Shown in pieces: positions 19,326 to 28,026 of a stretch of 64,000 nt of DNA (positions are counted from its first letter, which is position 1; the number at the start of each line of letters is the position of its first letter). Location of the stretch: assembly GCF_900099825.1 (NCBI RefSeq), contig NZ_LT629693.1:2356001-2420000 (forward strand), in the 5' to 3' direction. Source of the DNA: Bradyrhizobium ottawaense (GTDB lineage Bacteria > Pseudomonadota > Alphaproteobacteria > Rhizobiales > Xanthobacteraceae). The notes beneath the pieces are model-generated. The model was given only the letters and a program-made list of their open reading frames with translations, had not been told where the DNA came from and did no database searches. The position numbers were made by a program, and so were the translations under genes.

Positions 19326-20446
19326 GACGCGACAACCCTCGGCGGATTTGGCGGGGCCATGTAAGGAAAGACTTTGGATGACCAGGTGATCGGCCCGGCA
19401 ATGCCATCGTCGACGCGCGGACCGTTTCCGCCGTTGACGTACAGCGTGAAAATGGAGTCCATGATGTCCTCATTGAGCCAGCGCCCGCCCGCCGTCACGT
19501 GAATGCGGTCCTTCAGCATGGATCGTTCAATTTCGAAGTAACTGAGCTCAGTGAGCGGTTTGGAGGCATCTACGACGAGGAAGTCCGCCAGCAGAATTTT
19601 AGTCAGCGGATGGTTGCCTTGCTCGTTAGCAGGCCAATCGATCTTGCCGTCTAGACCGTCGTAGAAGGTGAGATTGGCATTCATCCGCACTCGATAGGCA
19701 TCGAAATAATCTGTCGCGAGTTTGAAGGCGTCTTCGCTGTTGTAGAGGTCGCGAATTTCCAGATCTCGATTGACCTGATCGAACATCTTCCAGCTCAAGG
19801 AAACGTTCTTGATCTCCGGCCGACCGACCCGCTCTATCCGCACCGGCCGCTTGCCGGACGCCAGGGTTTCACAGACGACAGCGAACATCGGTCCGCCCTT
19901 TAGCAAGGTCCTCCACTCGACTTTAAGAACGATTGCGAGGATGTTGGTGCCGTAAAGCGTATCAGAACCGACTTTTTTGAACGCGAGTTGTCCTGTCGCC
20001 ACTGTTTTTTCGATCATTCTCACATCGAGAAAGAACGGCTCTGATCGCTGTCCCGCAAAGACCTGCACATCGTTACCGTTGCCGCCCTTCTCATCGTTCA
20101 CGCAGAACTGAATGACTTCGCCGCTCGGTGTCATGCAGCGACCGTGTTGTTTTGGCTGGGAGCCGTCCTTCAGGCTAGACGGAACCTCGAACACACAGTC
20201 GAAGATCGCCTCATCGGTCCCAATGGCGAACGAAGACATTGGCCCGGTTTCGGCGATTGCGGCGGGGCGCACGCGAAAGCGATATATGACGGCGTCGGAA
20301 AAGAGGGCTGATGGACCGGCTTTTCCAAACACGTCCATGGCCAGGACGAGATGCTGCGGACTGTCGGGGCACGGGAACGCAAAAACATCCGTTATGTCAG
20401 CGGCCGGGTCGCTCAAAGATCGGGGCCCAGAAAAATGGTCCGACAT
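19322..20446 (-). CDS. DUF4331 family protein
   Basis: About 374 residues. The N-terminus SDPAADITDVFAFPCPD followed by a hydrophobic strand and FSDAVIYRFRVRP is the recognisable DUF4331 signature. The family's function is unknown; members are often near peroxidases or cytochromes. I see no signal peptide, so this copy may be cytoplasmic. The start at 20446 has GGAGGG upstream; an in-frame GTG/ATG six codons earlier is less likely. It is coupled by a 4-nt overlap to the repeat protein downstream. Confidence 0.75.
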   Translation of the reverse strand: MSDHFSGPRSLSDPAADITDVFAFPCPDSPQHLVLAMDVFGKAGPSALFSDAVIYRFRVRPAAIAETGPMSSFAIGTDEAIFDCVFEVPSSLKDGSQPKQHGRCMTPSGEVIQFCVNDEKGGNGNDVQVFAGQRSEPFFLDVRMIEKTVATGQLAFKKVGSDTLYGTNILAIVLKVEWRTLLKGGPMFAVVCETLASGKRPVRIERVGRPEIKNVSLSWKMFDQVNRDLEIRDLYNSEDAFKLATDYFDAYRVRMNANLTFYDGLDGKIDWPANEQGNHPLTKILLADFLVVDASKPLTELSYFEIERSMLKDRIHVTAGGRWLNEDIMDSIFTLYVNGGNGPRVDDGIAGPITWSSKVFPYMAPPNPPRVVAS

Positions 20447-20481
20447 ATCCGAATATCCCTCCACGGAATCGTTTCAGCCTG

Positions 20482-20805
20482 TTACCGGTTGATCGGGGCG
20501 AAACTCACCGGCACCATCAAGCTGTTGCGTTGGTCCACCAGATATCCCGCTTCATCAGCGAGCCTCAGATAGTTTTGCCATTCAGGATCTGACATCATAG
20601 CCGCACGCTTCTGCGCGCGATCGTCCGCATCCTCGAACGCCCATAAATGCACCAGCGCGTTCAGATCACCGCTTTCGGCCTGCAGATATGCAACAGGCGG
20701 CCCGAGATGGCGTAGCTGCGAGGCGAAGCCGTGCTTGGCGTACAGGTCTAACTCCTGCGGCAACTTGCCGGGCCTGACGCGATAGGTGCGAAGATCGATG
20801 AGCAC
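20482..20805 (-). CDS. NIPSNAP family protein
   Basis: A protein of about 107 residues with the dimeric alpha+beta barrel fold. It begins with the family pattern LIDLRTYRVRPGKLPQEL, followed by ESGDLNALVHLWAFEDADDR and a final strand LMVPVSFAPI. NIPSNAP-like proteins in catabolic operons are usually small accessory proteins or isomerase-like enzymes. I choose the GTG at 20805 because AAGGAG lies 6 nt upstream. The longer frame to 20883 adds residues outside the domain. It lies between the molybdenum hydroxylase and DUF4331 genes. Confidence 0.8.
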   Translation of the reverse strand: MLIDLRTYRVRPGKLPQELDLYAKHGFASQLRHLGPPVAYLQAESGDLNALVHLWAFEDADDRAQKRAAMMSDPEWQNYLRLADEAGYLVDQRNSLMVPVSFAPINR

Positions 20806-20953
20806 CTGATTCTCCTTTGATCTTGAACACGTTTGCGTCTTGATTAAATCAAGTTGCGCGCGCGATCGAGCAAAGGCTGCCAAAGCAATCTAAATTCTCC
20901 TTAAGAGGACGTCAGCTTTTCGGCGCCTCGTGCCGCGCGCATCGTTCCTTGCC

Positions 20954-23233
20954 TTACTGCGTGAGTGCCTTGAGAACAGCGGCGGGCCGGATCGGAAGGT
21001 GGCGAAGCCGAACGCCGACAGCGGCGAAGATCGCATTTCCGATTGCGGGGGCAACAACCGTCGTCGCCGGCTCGCCGAGGCCGACGGGAGCCTCTGCACT
21101 GTCAATGAACTCGACATCAAGCTCGGGCACGTCGCCAATGCGCAAGGGCGTATAGCTGTCGAGGTTCCTGTCCTTAACCTGACCGGCGATGAACTCCGTT
21201 CCTTCGTAGAGCGCCATGCTGAGACCCCAAAGGATGCTACCCTCAACCTGTGCCAACGCGCCGTCCGGATGCACCAAAGTGCCGGCGTCCACGACGACCG
21301 TCAGCCTTTCGACCGTCACGGCTCCACTGTAGCGGCTAACCTGAACGCGCGCGACACAGGCGGTCCAGGTCGGCATGCCGCGCTCCTGGCCGAATGTTGT
21401 TGCGATGCCAAGCCCGGTATCCTTCGGCACGGCCACACCCCAGCCCGCCTTCTCTGCGGCACGCCGCACGACTGCCGCTTGTCGCTTTGCCCCGCCAACG
21501 GCATTCGGGGCCGAGCCGGCGTTGCGTCCCGCACCGTCCAGTAGAAGGATGCGGAAGCCTGCGGGATCCGCACCCACCACCAGGGCCGCCTCGTCCATGA
21601 ATGTCTCAACCGCCCAGTTGGTCCAGCCAGGCCCAACCGAGCGTAGCCAACCGGGACGGAAGGAGCGGTTGGCTAGGCCGTTCGACAGCGCCCGCACGCG
21701 CTGCGCGCCGACATTGTACCAATGATCCGCGCCTGCGATCGCGAATGGATCATAGGGGATGCCATGTAACGCTTTCGGCATGACGCTGGGCGCCATGACG
21801 GCCGTGGGCCAGCCAGCAGAGGCATGATGCTCCATCGCCGCAATTTTGCCCCCCGCATCGAATGCCATACGTAATGTCTGAATAGACGGAGAGCGAAACG
21901 AATCGAAGCGCATGTCGTCCGGACGCGTCAGCACCAACTTCACGGGTTTGCCGGTGGCCTGGGCGGCGAGCGCGGCGGGCACGGCGTAATCTCCGTTCAG
22001 TCTCCGGCCGAAGCCGCCGCCGATGGAATAGGTGCGCACTACGATCCGCTCTTGCGGCAGACGGAGCGCCTGGGCGAGCACGGGCAGGATCAAACTCTGC
22101 CATTGATTGCCGGTATGGATCTCAAACAGGCCGTCCTTCTCGAAGGCGAGAGCGTTAACCGGCTCAAGTTGAGCGTGCAGCACGCTGCTCGTCGTATAGG
22201 TTCGTTCAAGCGTCGACCTCGCACCCCGAACAGCCGCGTCGAGCCCCGGGTCGTCCACCAGCAGCGCGCCGCCCTTCGGGTCTGCGATCTGCTTTGAACC
22301 ATGGTCGAGAATATCGTTCTCGGAGACATTGGTGGCGTCGCCCACCATCCACTCGACCTTAACGAGGTCCGCTGCGCGGATGGCGGCCGGATATGAACTC
22401 GCAAGCACCATCACCCAGCCCGGAACCGTATCGGACGGGTCCTCCAGGATGAGGCTCTTGATATAGCCCTTGACGCTCCGCGCGGCGGAATCGTCAATCC
22501 AGCGCACATTCGATCCATAGCGGGTCGGCGGAATCTTGGGTCGTGCGTAGATCATGCCATCGACGGTCGCGTCGATCCCATAGCGCGTCGTGCCGTTCGT
22601 TTTCGAAGGAATATCGATCGCATCGAACTTGTGCCCGATAAGGCGGCGCTCCGAGGCGGGCTTTATCGGCATTTTCGCCAATTCATCCGGACTGAATGCG
22701 CGGCTGAGATTGCCACGCCTGACGATTTCGGCATAGGAGACCGAGCTATTGCCGCCAACAACGAAGCTGTTGCGCGCCACGCATTGCTGTGCGGCAATAC
22801 CCAGAAGCTTTGCCCCCGCCTCGACGAGAGCTATCCGACCGGCCGCGCCGACGCGGCTGAACACCGGAAAGTCCGAGAACACTGAATTGCTGCCACCGGT
22901 CATCATCACCCCCCATTTCGGGTCGGTGTCGACGGCGGTGATCCGAACCTTGTCCCAATCGGCCTCAAGCTCATCGGCGAGGATGCGAGCGAGCGCGGTG
23001 CCAATATGCTGCCCCATCTCGGCGCGGACGACGTTGACCGTCACGATGCCGTATCGGTCGATGCTGTACCAGATGCTCGGCTCAAACGTGCCGGGCAGTG
23101 ACGCTTGCGCGTCCGCCCGCGCTTCTATCGGAGCGAAGCAGAAGGCTACGCTGGCGCCGGCCACCCCGATCAGGAAGGAGCGACGCGATAGCGAGAGGGC
23201 ATCATCCGCGGCCCGGTGTTGGAGCTTAGCCAT
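20954..23233 (-). CDS. Molybdopterin-binding aldehyde/isoquinoline oxidoreductase, large subunit (IorB-like)
   Basis: About 759 residues, xanthine-oxidase family, the IorB/aldehyde dehydrogenase type. The N-terminus [17 protein letters not shown] is a twin-arginine signal, so the mature enzyme is likely periplasmic. Visible blocks include [40 protein letters not shown] and [27 protein letters not shown], the last read in parts. [19 protein letters not shown] near the end holds the Mo-site Glu. The start overlaps the 2Fe-2S gene by 8 nt with AGGAG 6 nt upstream. It oxidises an unknown aldehyde or N-heterocycle and passes electrons via the 2Fe-2S subunit to the cytochrome c. Confidence 0.88.
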   Translation of the reverse strand: MAKLQHRAADDALSLSRRSFLIGVAGASVAFCFAPIEARADAQASLPGTFEPSIWYSIDRYGIVTVNVVRAEMGQHIGTALARILADELEADWDKVRITAVDTDPKWGVMMTGGSNSVFSDFPVFSRVGAAGRIALVEAGAKLLGIAAQQCVARNSFVVGGNSSVSYAEIVRRGNLSRAFSPDELAKMPIKPASERRLIGHKFDAIDIPSKTNGTTRYGIDATVDGMIYARPKIPPTRYGSNVRWIDDSAARSVKGYIKSLILEDPSDTVPGWVMVLASSYPAAIRAADLVKVEWMVGDATNVSENDILDHGSKQIADPKGGALLVDDPGLDAAVRGARSTLERTYTTSSVLHAQLEPVNALAFEKDGLFEIHTGNQWQSLILPVLAQALRLPQERIVVRTYSIGGGFGRRLNGDYAVPAALAAQATGKPVKLVLTRPDDMRFDSFRSPSIQTLRMAFDAGGKIAAMEHHASAGWPTAVMAPSVMPKALHGIPYDPFAIAGADHWYNVGAQRVRALSNGLANRSFRPGWLRSVGPGWTNWAVETFMDEAALVVGADPAGFRILLLDGAGRNAGSAPNAVGGAKRQAAVVRRAAEKAGWGVAVPKDTGLGIATTFGQERGMPTWTACVARVQVSRYSGAVTVERLTVVVDAGTLVHPDGALAQVEGSILWGLSMALYEGTEFIAGQVKDRNLDSYTPLRIGDVPELDVEFIDSAEAPVGLGEPATTVVAPAIGNAIFAAVGVRLRHLPIRPAAVLKALTQ

Positions 23234-23699
23234 TGGTGAGCTCCTTACGCATTTCGGCAGCAGCCTGTTTGATAGCTTTGCGAATGCGGACATACGTCAT
23301 GCAACGGCAAAGATTGCCGGTCATTACCGCGTCGATGTCCTGATCGGTTGGTGTCGGGAAGTCCTTCAATAGAGATGCGGCCTGCATGAGCTGACCAGCC
23401 TGGCAGTAGCCGCATTGCGGCACTTGAAGGTCGATCCAGGCCTTTTGCAACGGATGCTGCCCTGTTGGACTGAGTCCCTCGATCGTCGTGATTTCGGCGC
23501 CAGCCACTGCGCGGAGTGGTGTGATGCAGGAACGGGTCGGACGCCCGCCGACATGCACGGTACAGGCGCCGCACATGCCTATTCCGCATCCGAATTTCGT
23601 GCCGGTAAGACCAATTAAATCACGGATGACCCACAATAGCGGAGTGTCTTCCTCTACGTCGGTCGCAATCGGACGGCCATTGATGTGAAACGAGGTCAT
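23226..23699 (-). CDS. 2Fe-2S subunit of the molybdenum hydroxylase (IorA-like)
   Basis: A 157-residue iron-sulfur protein with two [2Fe-2S] clusters. The plant-type cluster ligands are in [17 protein letters not shown] plus a later Cys (TRSC). The second cluster uses CGYCQAGQ and GNLCRC. The length and cysteine pattern match the small subunit of xanthine-oxidase-family enzymes of the isoquinoline oxidoreductase and aldehyde oxidase groups. It precedes and overlaps the large-subunit gene. Having no signal of its own, it is probably exported as a complex with the Tat-bearing partner. Confidence 0.93.
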   Translation of the reverse strand: MTSFHINGRPIATDVEEDTPLLWVIRDLIGLTGTKFGCGIGMCGACTVHVGGRPTRSCITPLRAVAGAEITTIEGLSPTGQHPLQKAWIDLQVPQCGYCQAGQLMQAASLLKDFPTPTDQDIDAVMTGNLCRCMTYVRIRKAIKQAAAEMRKELTNG

Positions 23700-23724
23700 G
23701 GTCAGTTACTCCAGACGGCGGCCT

Positions 23725-25029
23725 TCACCGAGAGGCCCTGATCTGCCTGCGCATCGCGGTGACCTTGGCTTCGAGATCGGGCCACGGCGGCAGGTTCGTG
23801 CGGGTGCGGCGCAGATAGGAGGCGATACGAGCGATGTCGGTATCGCTAAGCGCTCGCTCGAAGCTCGGCATCACGACGCCTGGTATGCCTTCCTCAGCGC
23901 CGACGCCACGAAGCACGACCTGGATCAGGTTTGTCGGATCGGGCAGGTTTAACGCGCTGTTGAGGGCTAGTTCGGGACGGACCGCGAGCGGCGCGTTACC
24001 CGCGTTGTAGTGGCAGGACGCGCAAGCGGCGGTGTAGAGGCGCGCGTCGGCGTCGAACTCCTGGCGGGTACCAATGCGCGCGTAGGACATTGCGCGCGCC
24101 ACTGCCGAATTGGCAGATAACGGCCGATCGACCGCATGGTCGATGTCGGCAAAATAAACTGCGAGAGCCTGGACGTCCGATTCTGGAAGCGCGGAAAGGC
24201 CTTGAACAACAGGTGACATCGGTCCCGCCGCGCTCCCGTGCAAGACACTCACGCCGTTGCGCAAATAACTGTGCAGCTCTTCCTGGGTCCACGGCGCGGG
24301 AACGGGGTTTGCCCCAGTCAAGGGCGGGGCGATCCAGTTATCGACGACGGCGCCGGCGTAGGCGTTGCCGGCTTTTTCCGCGCCGAGCAAGTTGCGAGGT
24401 GTGTGACAGGCGCCACAATGGCTAAGCCCGAGCGCGAGGTAAGCGCCCCGATTCCATTCTTCGCTTTTGCCGGCAACGGGCTCGAAGCGACCTGAGCGGA
24501 AAAACAATAGCTTCCAGCCTGCCTGGAAGGCACGGATGCCAAACGGAAAAGGAATTGTGTTCGCGAGCGCGGGCGCCCTAACTGAGGGCCTGGTCATGAA
24601 GTAGGCGTACAATGCCCTTACATCGTCATCCGAAAGCTTCGTGAAATGGTCGTAGGGGAATCCGGGGAACAGATGCGACCCGTCGCGGGCAACACCTTCG
24701 TGCATCGCACGAGCAAAGGCCGCCTCTGACCATAAGCCTATGCCAGTCTCCGGATCGGGCGTGATATTGGTGGAGTAAAGCACGCCAAAGGGCGTTTGCA
24801 TGGGGTAGCCACCGGCGAACACATTTCCGCCTTTCGCGGTATGGCACTCCGCGCAATAGCCCCCGCCGGCGAGCGCCTCACCCTTCGCTATCAATTCCGG
24901 CGCGAAAGTTTGTGTCGCGGACGCCAGGATGGGAGCGATCGCTGGCCGCCATGCGAGCGCGAAGAAGCCCATGACGCTGGCACCCCCGAGCGCAACAAAG
25001 CAAACAACAAGCTTCTTGATCGAAGACAT
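23725..25029 (-). CDS. Tri-heme cytochrome c (AdhB/gluconate-dehydrogenase type)
   Basis: About 434 residues with an N-terminal membrane anchor or signal and three CxxCH heme c sites: CAECH, CGACH and CASCH. The spacing and the motif AFARAMHEGVARDGSHLFP place it with the cytochrome c subunits of membrane alcohol, gluconate and IorAB-type dehydrogenases. It probably carries electrons from the molybdenum hydroxylase to the quinone pool or a terminal oxidase. The start at 25029 is chosen at MSSIKKLV; a GTG at 25056 is also possible. It is the first gene of the leftward unit, with the direct-repeat element 84 bp upstream. Confidence 0.9.
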   Translation of the reverse strand: MSSIKKLVVCFVALGGASVMGFFALAWRPAIAPILASATQTFAPELIAKGEALAGGGYCAECHTAKGGNVFAGGYPMQTPFGVLYSTNITPDPETGIGLWSEAAFARAMHEGVARDGSHLFPGFPYDHFTKLSDDDVRALYAYFMTRPSVRAPALANTIPFPFGIRAFQAGWKLLFFRSGRFEPVAGKSEEWNRGAYLALGLSHCGACHTPRNLLGAEKAGNAYAGAVVDNWIAPPLTGANPVPAPWTQEELHSYLRNGVSVLHGSAAGPMSPVVQGLSALPESDVQALAVYFADIDHAVDRPLSANSAVARAMSYARIGTRQEFDADARLYTAACASCHYNAGNAPLAVRPELALNSALNLPDPTNLIQVVLRGVGAEEGIPGVVMPSFERALSDTDIARIASYLRRTRTNLPPWPDLEAKVTAMRRQIRASR

Positions 25030-25112
25030 TCTCGAAACGGCCAGTTGCGGACGCACGGGTTTGTCCGCGGTCCGATTCAGGCTGCTTAATACAATGCGCC
25101 AAATGGTTCAGC

Positions 25113-25140
25113 GAATGAAGCCTAACAAAAATAGGCAAAT
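25113..25140 (-). promoter_or_regulatory. Direct-repeat element upstream of the cytochrome c operon
   Basis: On the minus strand ATTTG-CCTAT-TTTTG, then TTAGGCTT and CATTC. The repeats (25140-25136 and 25130-25126) are 10 bp apart. It lies 84 bp upstream of the cytochrome c start at 25029, pointing toward it. Confidence 0.65.
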
Positions 25141-25182
25141 TTTTCTGAAGCAGAGAGAGTCGTTCTCGCCGACAACCGTTAG

Positions 25183-25210
25183 ATTTGCGGCTATTTGTAA
25201 AGCTTAATTC
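25183..25210 (+). promoter_or_regulatory. Direct-repeat element upstream of the DyP peroxidase gene
   Basis: On the plus strand ATTTG-CGGCT-ATTTG, then TAAAGCTT and AATTC. It is the mirror partner of the element at 25113-25140, 43 bp away, and lies about 67 bp upstream of the DyP start. The two sites after the second repeat share GCTT-n-ATTCGCT. This divergent pair is the strongest evidence that the motif is functional. Confidence 0.65.
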
Positions 25211-25276
25211 GCTCGGACAGGGCAGCGATGTCATTTTACTGAGAGTCTTTATCTCGGTCGCGAAAGCGGTGTCGAG

Positions 25277-26659
25277 ATGCCTAAGAGCGCTGACATCCTT
25301 AGCATGCCGACAGACAAGATCCCCGTACTCGAAGTAAGCGATATACAGGCGACGGTTCTGCGCCCGCGCCCGTCTCCTTACAGGGGACAATACGTTGTTT
25401 TGCGCATCGACGACGCCGCGCAAGGGCGTGAAATGTTGCGCCGTATTATCCCGTATGTGGCGCCAGCCGACGATTGGTGGCTTCCGACGCTACCCGGGTG
25501 GATGGGTATCGCCTTCACATATCATGGCTTAGAGGCGCTGGGGCTGCCCGCAACATCGCTAAAGACTTTCCCGCAAGAGTTCCGGGAAGGCATGGCTTCC
25601 CGCGCGTCCATTCTGCGTGACGTCGGCGATAGCGCTCCCGCTAACTGGGAGTACCCGTTCGGCACTCGCGACATGCACGTCGCAATAGCGATTTATTCAA
25701 AAGACGAAGAGAGTCTTGAGGCGACCTTAGCGTTGGCGCGACAGTCTCATCACGATCTTCCCAATATCTCTGTCGTGTATCGGCTGAGATTCAGCGAGCT
25801 CCCGAACGGATGCAATCCGTTCGGCTTTAAGGATGGGCTTCATAATCCGAATGTCGAAGGGAGCGGCGCCGTTGTCCATCCCGGCTCGGGACGACCGGTC
25901 AAGGCTGGTGAGTTCATCATGGGTTATCCGGATGAACTGGGGGCCACGGCCATTAGTCCGGAGCCCGAAGTCCTGCGACGCAACGGCACTTTTGTCGCCT
26001 TTCGAAAATTTCACATGCGGGTCGCTGCGTTTCGGCACTACCTCCGCGAACAAGCCGCATCGCCAGAGGATGAGGATCTGATCGCCGCCAAGATGGTCGG
26101 TAGATGGCGCAGCGGCGCCCCATTGGCTCTCGCCGCCGAGCAAGACGATCCGGAATTGGGAGCAGACCAAGACCGCAATAACGCGTTTGGTTTTGGAGAT
26201 GACATGCACGGGCTGAAATGCCCGTTCGGTGCACACATTCGGCGAGTGAACCCTCGCGACGCGCTAAAAAACGAATTGGTTGCGACGAATCTTCACCAAT
26301 TTCTGCGCCGCGGCACGAACTACGGCCCACCCCTTCCGGAAGGCGTCTTGGAAGACGACGGCGCCCAGCGGGGAGGCGTGTTCCTCCTAATCGGCGTGCA
26401 TCAGCGGCAGCAATTCGAGTTTGTGCAGTCCCAATGGATCACTGACGGCAATTTCATCAGTCACGGAAGAGAAGAGGATCCCATCCTCGGCAACAGCGGC
26501 GGAGAAGGATTCTTCACCATTCCGAAACGCCCGGTTCGTCGTCGCCTTCACGGTCTTCCGCAATTCGTCGCCGTTCAAGGAGGCGAGTACTGCTTCATGC
26601 CTGGTCTGCGAGCGCTCAAGTGGCTGGCCGGTCTGGAAGCCGGACCGACGGCAGAGTGA
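25277..26659 (+). CDS. Dye-decolorizing (DyP-type) peroxidase
   Basis: A 460-residue heme peroxidase. It has the DyP signature GFKDGLHNP (catalytic Asp of GxxDG), the proximal heme His in CPFGAHIRRVNPRD, and RRGTNYGPPL with the distal Arg region. The size places it among the larger DyPs. No Tat signal is visible, so it probably acts in the cytoplasm or is exported by another route. It heads a rightward unit with the small protein at 26701. The family oxidises bulky dyes, phenolics or Mn(II) with H2O2; the substrate here is unknown. Confidence 0.92.
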   Translation: MPKSADILSMPTDKIPVLEVSDIQATVLRPRPSPYRGQYVVLRIDDAAQGREMLRRIIPYVAPADDWWLPTLPGWMGIAFTYHGLEALGLPATSLKTFPQEFREGMASRASILRDVGDSAPANWEYPFGTRDMHVAIAIYSKDEESLEATLALARQSHHDLPNISVVYRLRFSELPNGCNPFGFKDGLHNPNVEGSGAVVHPGSGRPVKAGEFIMGYPDELGATAISPEPEVLRRNGTFVAFRKFHMRVAAFRHYLREQAASPEDEDLIAAKMVGRWRSGAPLALAAEQDDPELGADQDRNNAFGFGDDMHGLKCPFGAHIRRVNPRDALKNELVATNLHQFLRRGTNYGPPLPEGVLEDDGAQRGGVFLLIGVHQRQQFEFVQSQWITDGNFISHGREEDPILGNSGGEGFFTIPKRPVRRRLHGLPQFVAVQGGEYCFMPGLRALKWLAGLEAGPTAE

Positions 26660-26700
26660 ACGCCGTCTCAAACTGAGACTTAACAGAAAGGAGAACGACA

Positions 26701-27207
26701 ATGACAGTCGCGCAACACGTCCAGGTGGCCAAATCCGCCTCTGCCGGCATCGCCCGGCCGGGCGCAAAAGCAGGGCAGACAAGCGAGTTCACACTCATCA
26801 GCAAGCTCAAACCTGGCGCCGCTGAACGGGTCCGCGCACTACTCGCTGACGGATTTACCGGGGAGCGCCAAAAGAATACCGACCGCATAGCGACCGTTCA
26901 CGACCTCCGGTTCGTCATATTCGACAACGACACCCGCATCATCTTCGCGTCAACCTTCGACGGCGGCTGGGAACAATACATAGATGATTTCGGCGGCATC
27001 ATTCCCGACGAAATCGACTTGCTCTTTCATGAGTTCGAGGGGTATCCCGGCATAAATGACCCGGGCATCAAGGACTGGATCGTCGCGCAGCAGGTGACCG
27101 CGGTCGGATTCTACAGCGCTTATCCCTCCGCGTCGGTCCGGGATATTTGGAAGGCACTGAAGATCAAGGGCGCGGTCGACACGCTGCTTGATGTTGCTTC
27201 GAACTGA
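26701..27207 (+). CDS. Hypothetical protein, paralogue of the protein at 17673
   Basis: A 168-residue soluble protein, 41 bp after the DyP gene with AAAGGAG upstream. The central pattern LRFVIFDNDTRIIFASTFDG followed by WEQYIDDF closely resembles the 17673-18191 protein and suggests a dimeric alpha+beta barrel. The C-terminal FYSAYPSASVRDIWKALKIK also matches its paralogue. The function is unknown. Placement of one copy in each divergent unit suggests it serves both enzyme systems. A good terminator follows at 27259-27297. Confidence 0.78.
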   Translation: MTVAQHVQVAKSASAGIARPGAKAGQTSEFTLISKLKPGAAERVRALLADGFTGERQKNTDRIATVHDLRFVIFDNDTRIIFASTFDGGWEQYIDDFGGIIPDEIDLLFHEFEGYPGINDPGIKDWIVAQQVTAVGFYSAYPSASVRDIWKALKIKGAVDTLLDVASN

Positions 27208-27258
27208 CCCTCGTCCGTCGAGACCTGCCCTAAACGGACACGTCGGACAACGATATTG

Positions 27259-27297
27259 AGGGTCGGCGCTCTTATTCGGATGCAGCCGGCCCTTTTT
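27259..27297 (+). terminator. Rho-independent terminator after the DyP unit
   Basis: AGGGTCGGC pairs with GCCGGCCCT (9 bp with one G-T pair), with a 17-nt loop, and the stem runs into five T. It lies 52 bp downstream of the hypothetical protein stop and 40 bp before the CMD gene start, so the CMD gene may have its own promoter or receive read-through. Confidence 0.65.
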
Positions 27298-27337
27298 GCA
27301 TACCGAACATGACATTCGCTCCGGAGCAGTGACGCAC

Positions 27338-27718
27338 ATGGATAGAAACCTTTTCGATCGCGGTCTCGCAAAACGACGCCAAGTTTTGGGAGACGCTTAC
27401 GTGGACCGAGCCCTTGAGAACCTCGACGACTTCAATCGGGATTTCCAACGGCTGGCCACGGAGTATTGCTGGGGGGAGGTGTGGGGCGACGAGACTCTTT
27501 CGCCTCGCGAGCGCAGCATCCTCACCCTAGGCATGGTCGCCGCCATCGGCAAGATGGGAGAGTTCAGCAACCACGTTCGCGGGGCGATCACGAACGGGCT
27601 TTCACCAAACGACCTTCGTGCAGTGCTCACCCAGGTCACGATCTATTGCGGCATAGCTGTCGGCGCGGACTGCTTCGTCCTCACCAAGTCCATTCTAGAT
27701 GAACACTTAAAAAAATAA
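27338..27718 (+). CDS. Carboxymuconolactone decarboxylase (CMD) family protein
   Basis: A 126-residue all-helical protein of the PcaC/CMD family. It has FQRLATEYCWGEVWG, LSPRERSILTLGMVAAIGKMGEF and a C-terminal VTIYCGIAVGADCF block as in PcaC. It lacks the CxxC of AhpD-type members, so lactone decarboxylation or an unknown role is more likely than peroxidase activity. I start at the ATG at 27338; the frame extends upstream only through a TTG overlapping the terminator. Confidence 0.85.
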   Translation: MDRNLFDRGLAKRRQVLGDAYVDRALENLDDFNRDFQRLATEYCWGEVWGDETLSPRERSILTLGMVAAIGKMGEFSNHVRGAITNGLSPNDLRAVLTQVTIYCGIAVGADCFVLTKSILDEHLKK

Positions 27719-28026
27719 CGGTGCGCTTGAAAGCGACCCTCTCTTCTGGGTCGATGTCTGAAAGCCGGCCTTTGGACAAACTAGGCAGTTTTTGGATTAA
27801 TTTATTAGTCGATTTCGCGCACTGCGTTGAAGATGCACCGACGACGTGTAATAGCGCTTTCTAGAAGGTATACTCGGGCCGATGGCTGGTTAATCTCGGC
27901 GGTCATCCCCCGGGCACCTTCTTTTGGGCGTTCGGAGCCGAGGGGAACCCATGGCCGGTGTAGCCAAGCAATTCCGCCCTCGTCTCACGCTTGTCCGACT
28001 CGAACTCGCCTGAGAGCATCACGGGA
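27719..28026. other. Intergenic region upstream of the large winged-helix regulator
   Basis: About 300 bp with no credible gene. A degenerate copy of the direct-repeat element (TTTTG-GATTA-ATTTA at 27790-27804, plus strand) is present; the second repeat lacks the final G, so I rate it weak. Confidence 0.4.

Noticed and set aside
27790..27804. Seventh copy of the direct-repeat element upstream of the regulator at 28027
   Set aside because: TTTTG-GATTA-ATTTA has the right spacing but lacks the final G and the trailing block matches poorly. It is kept only as a weak candidate.
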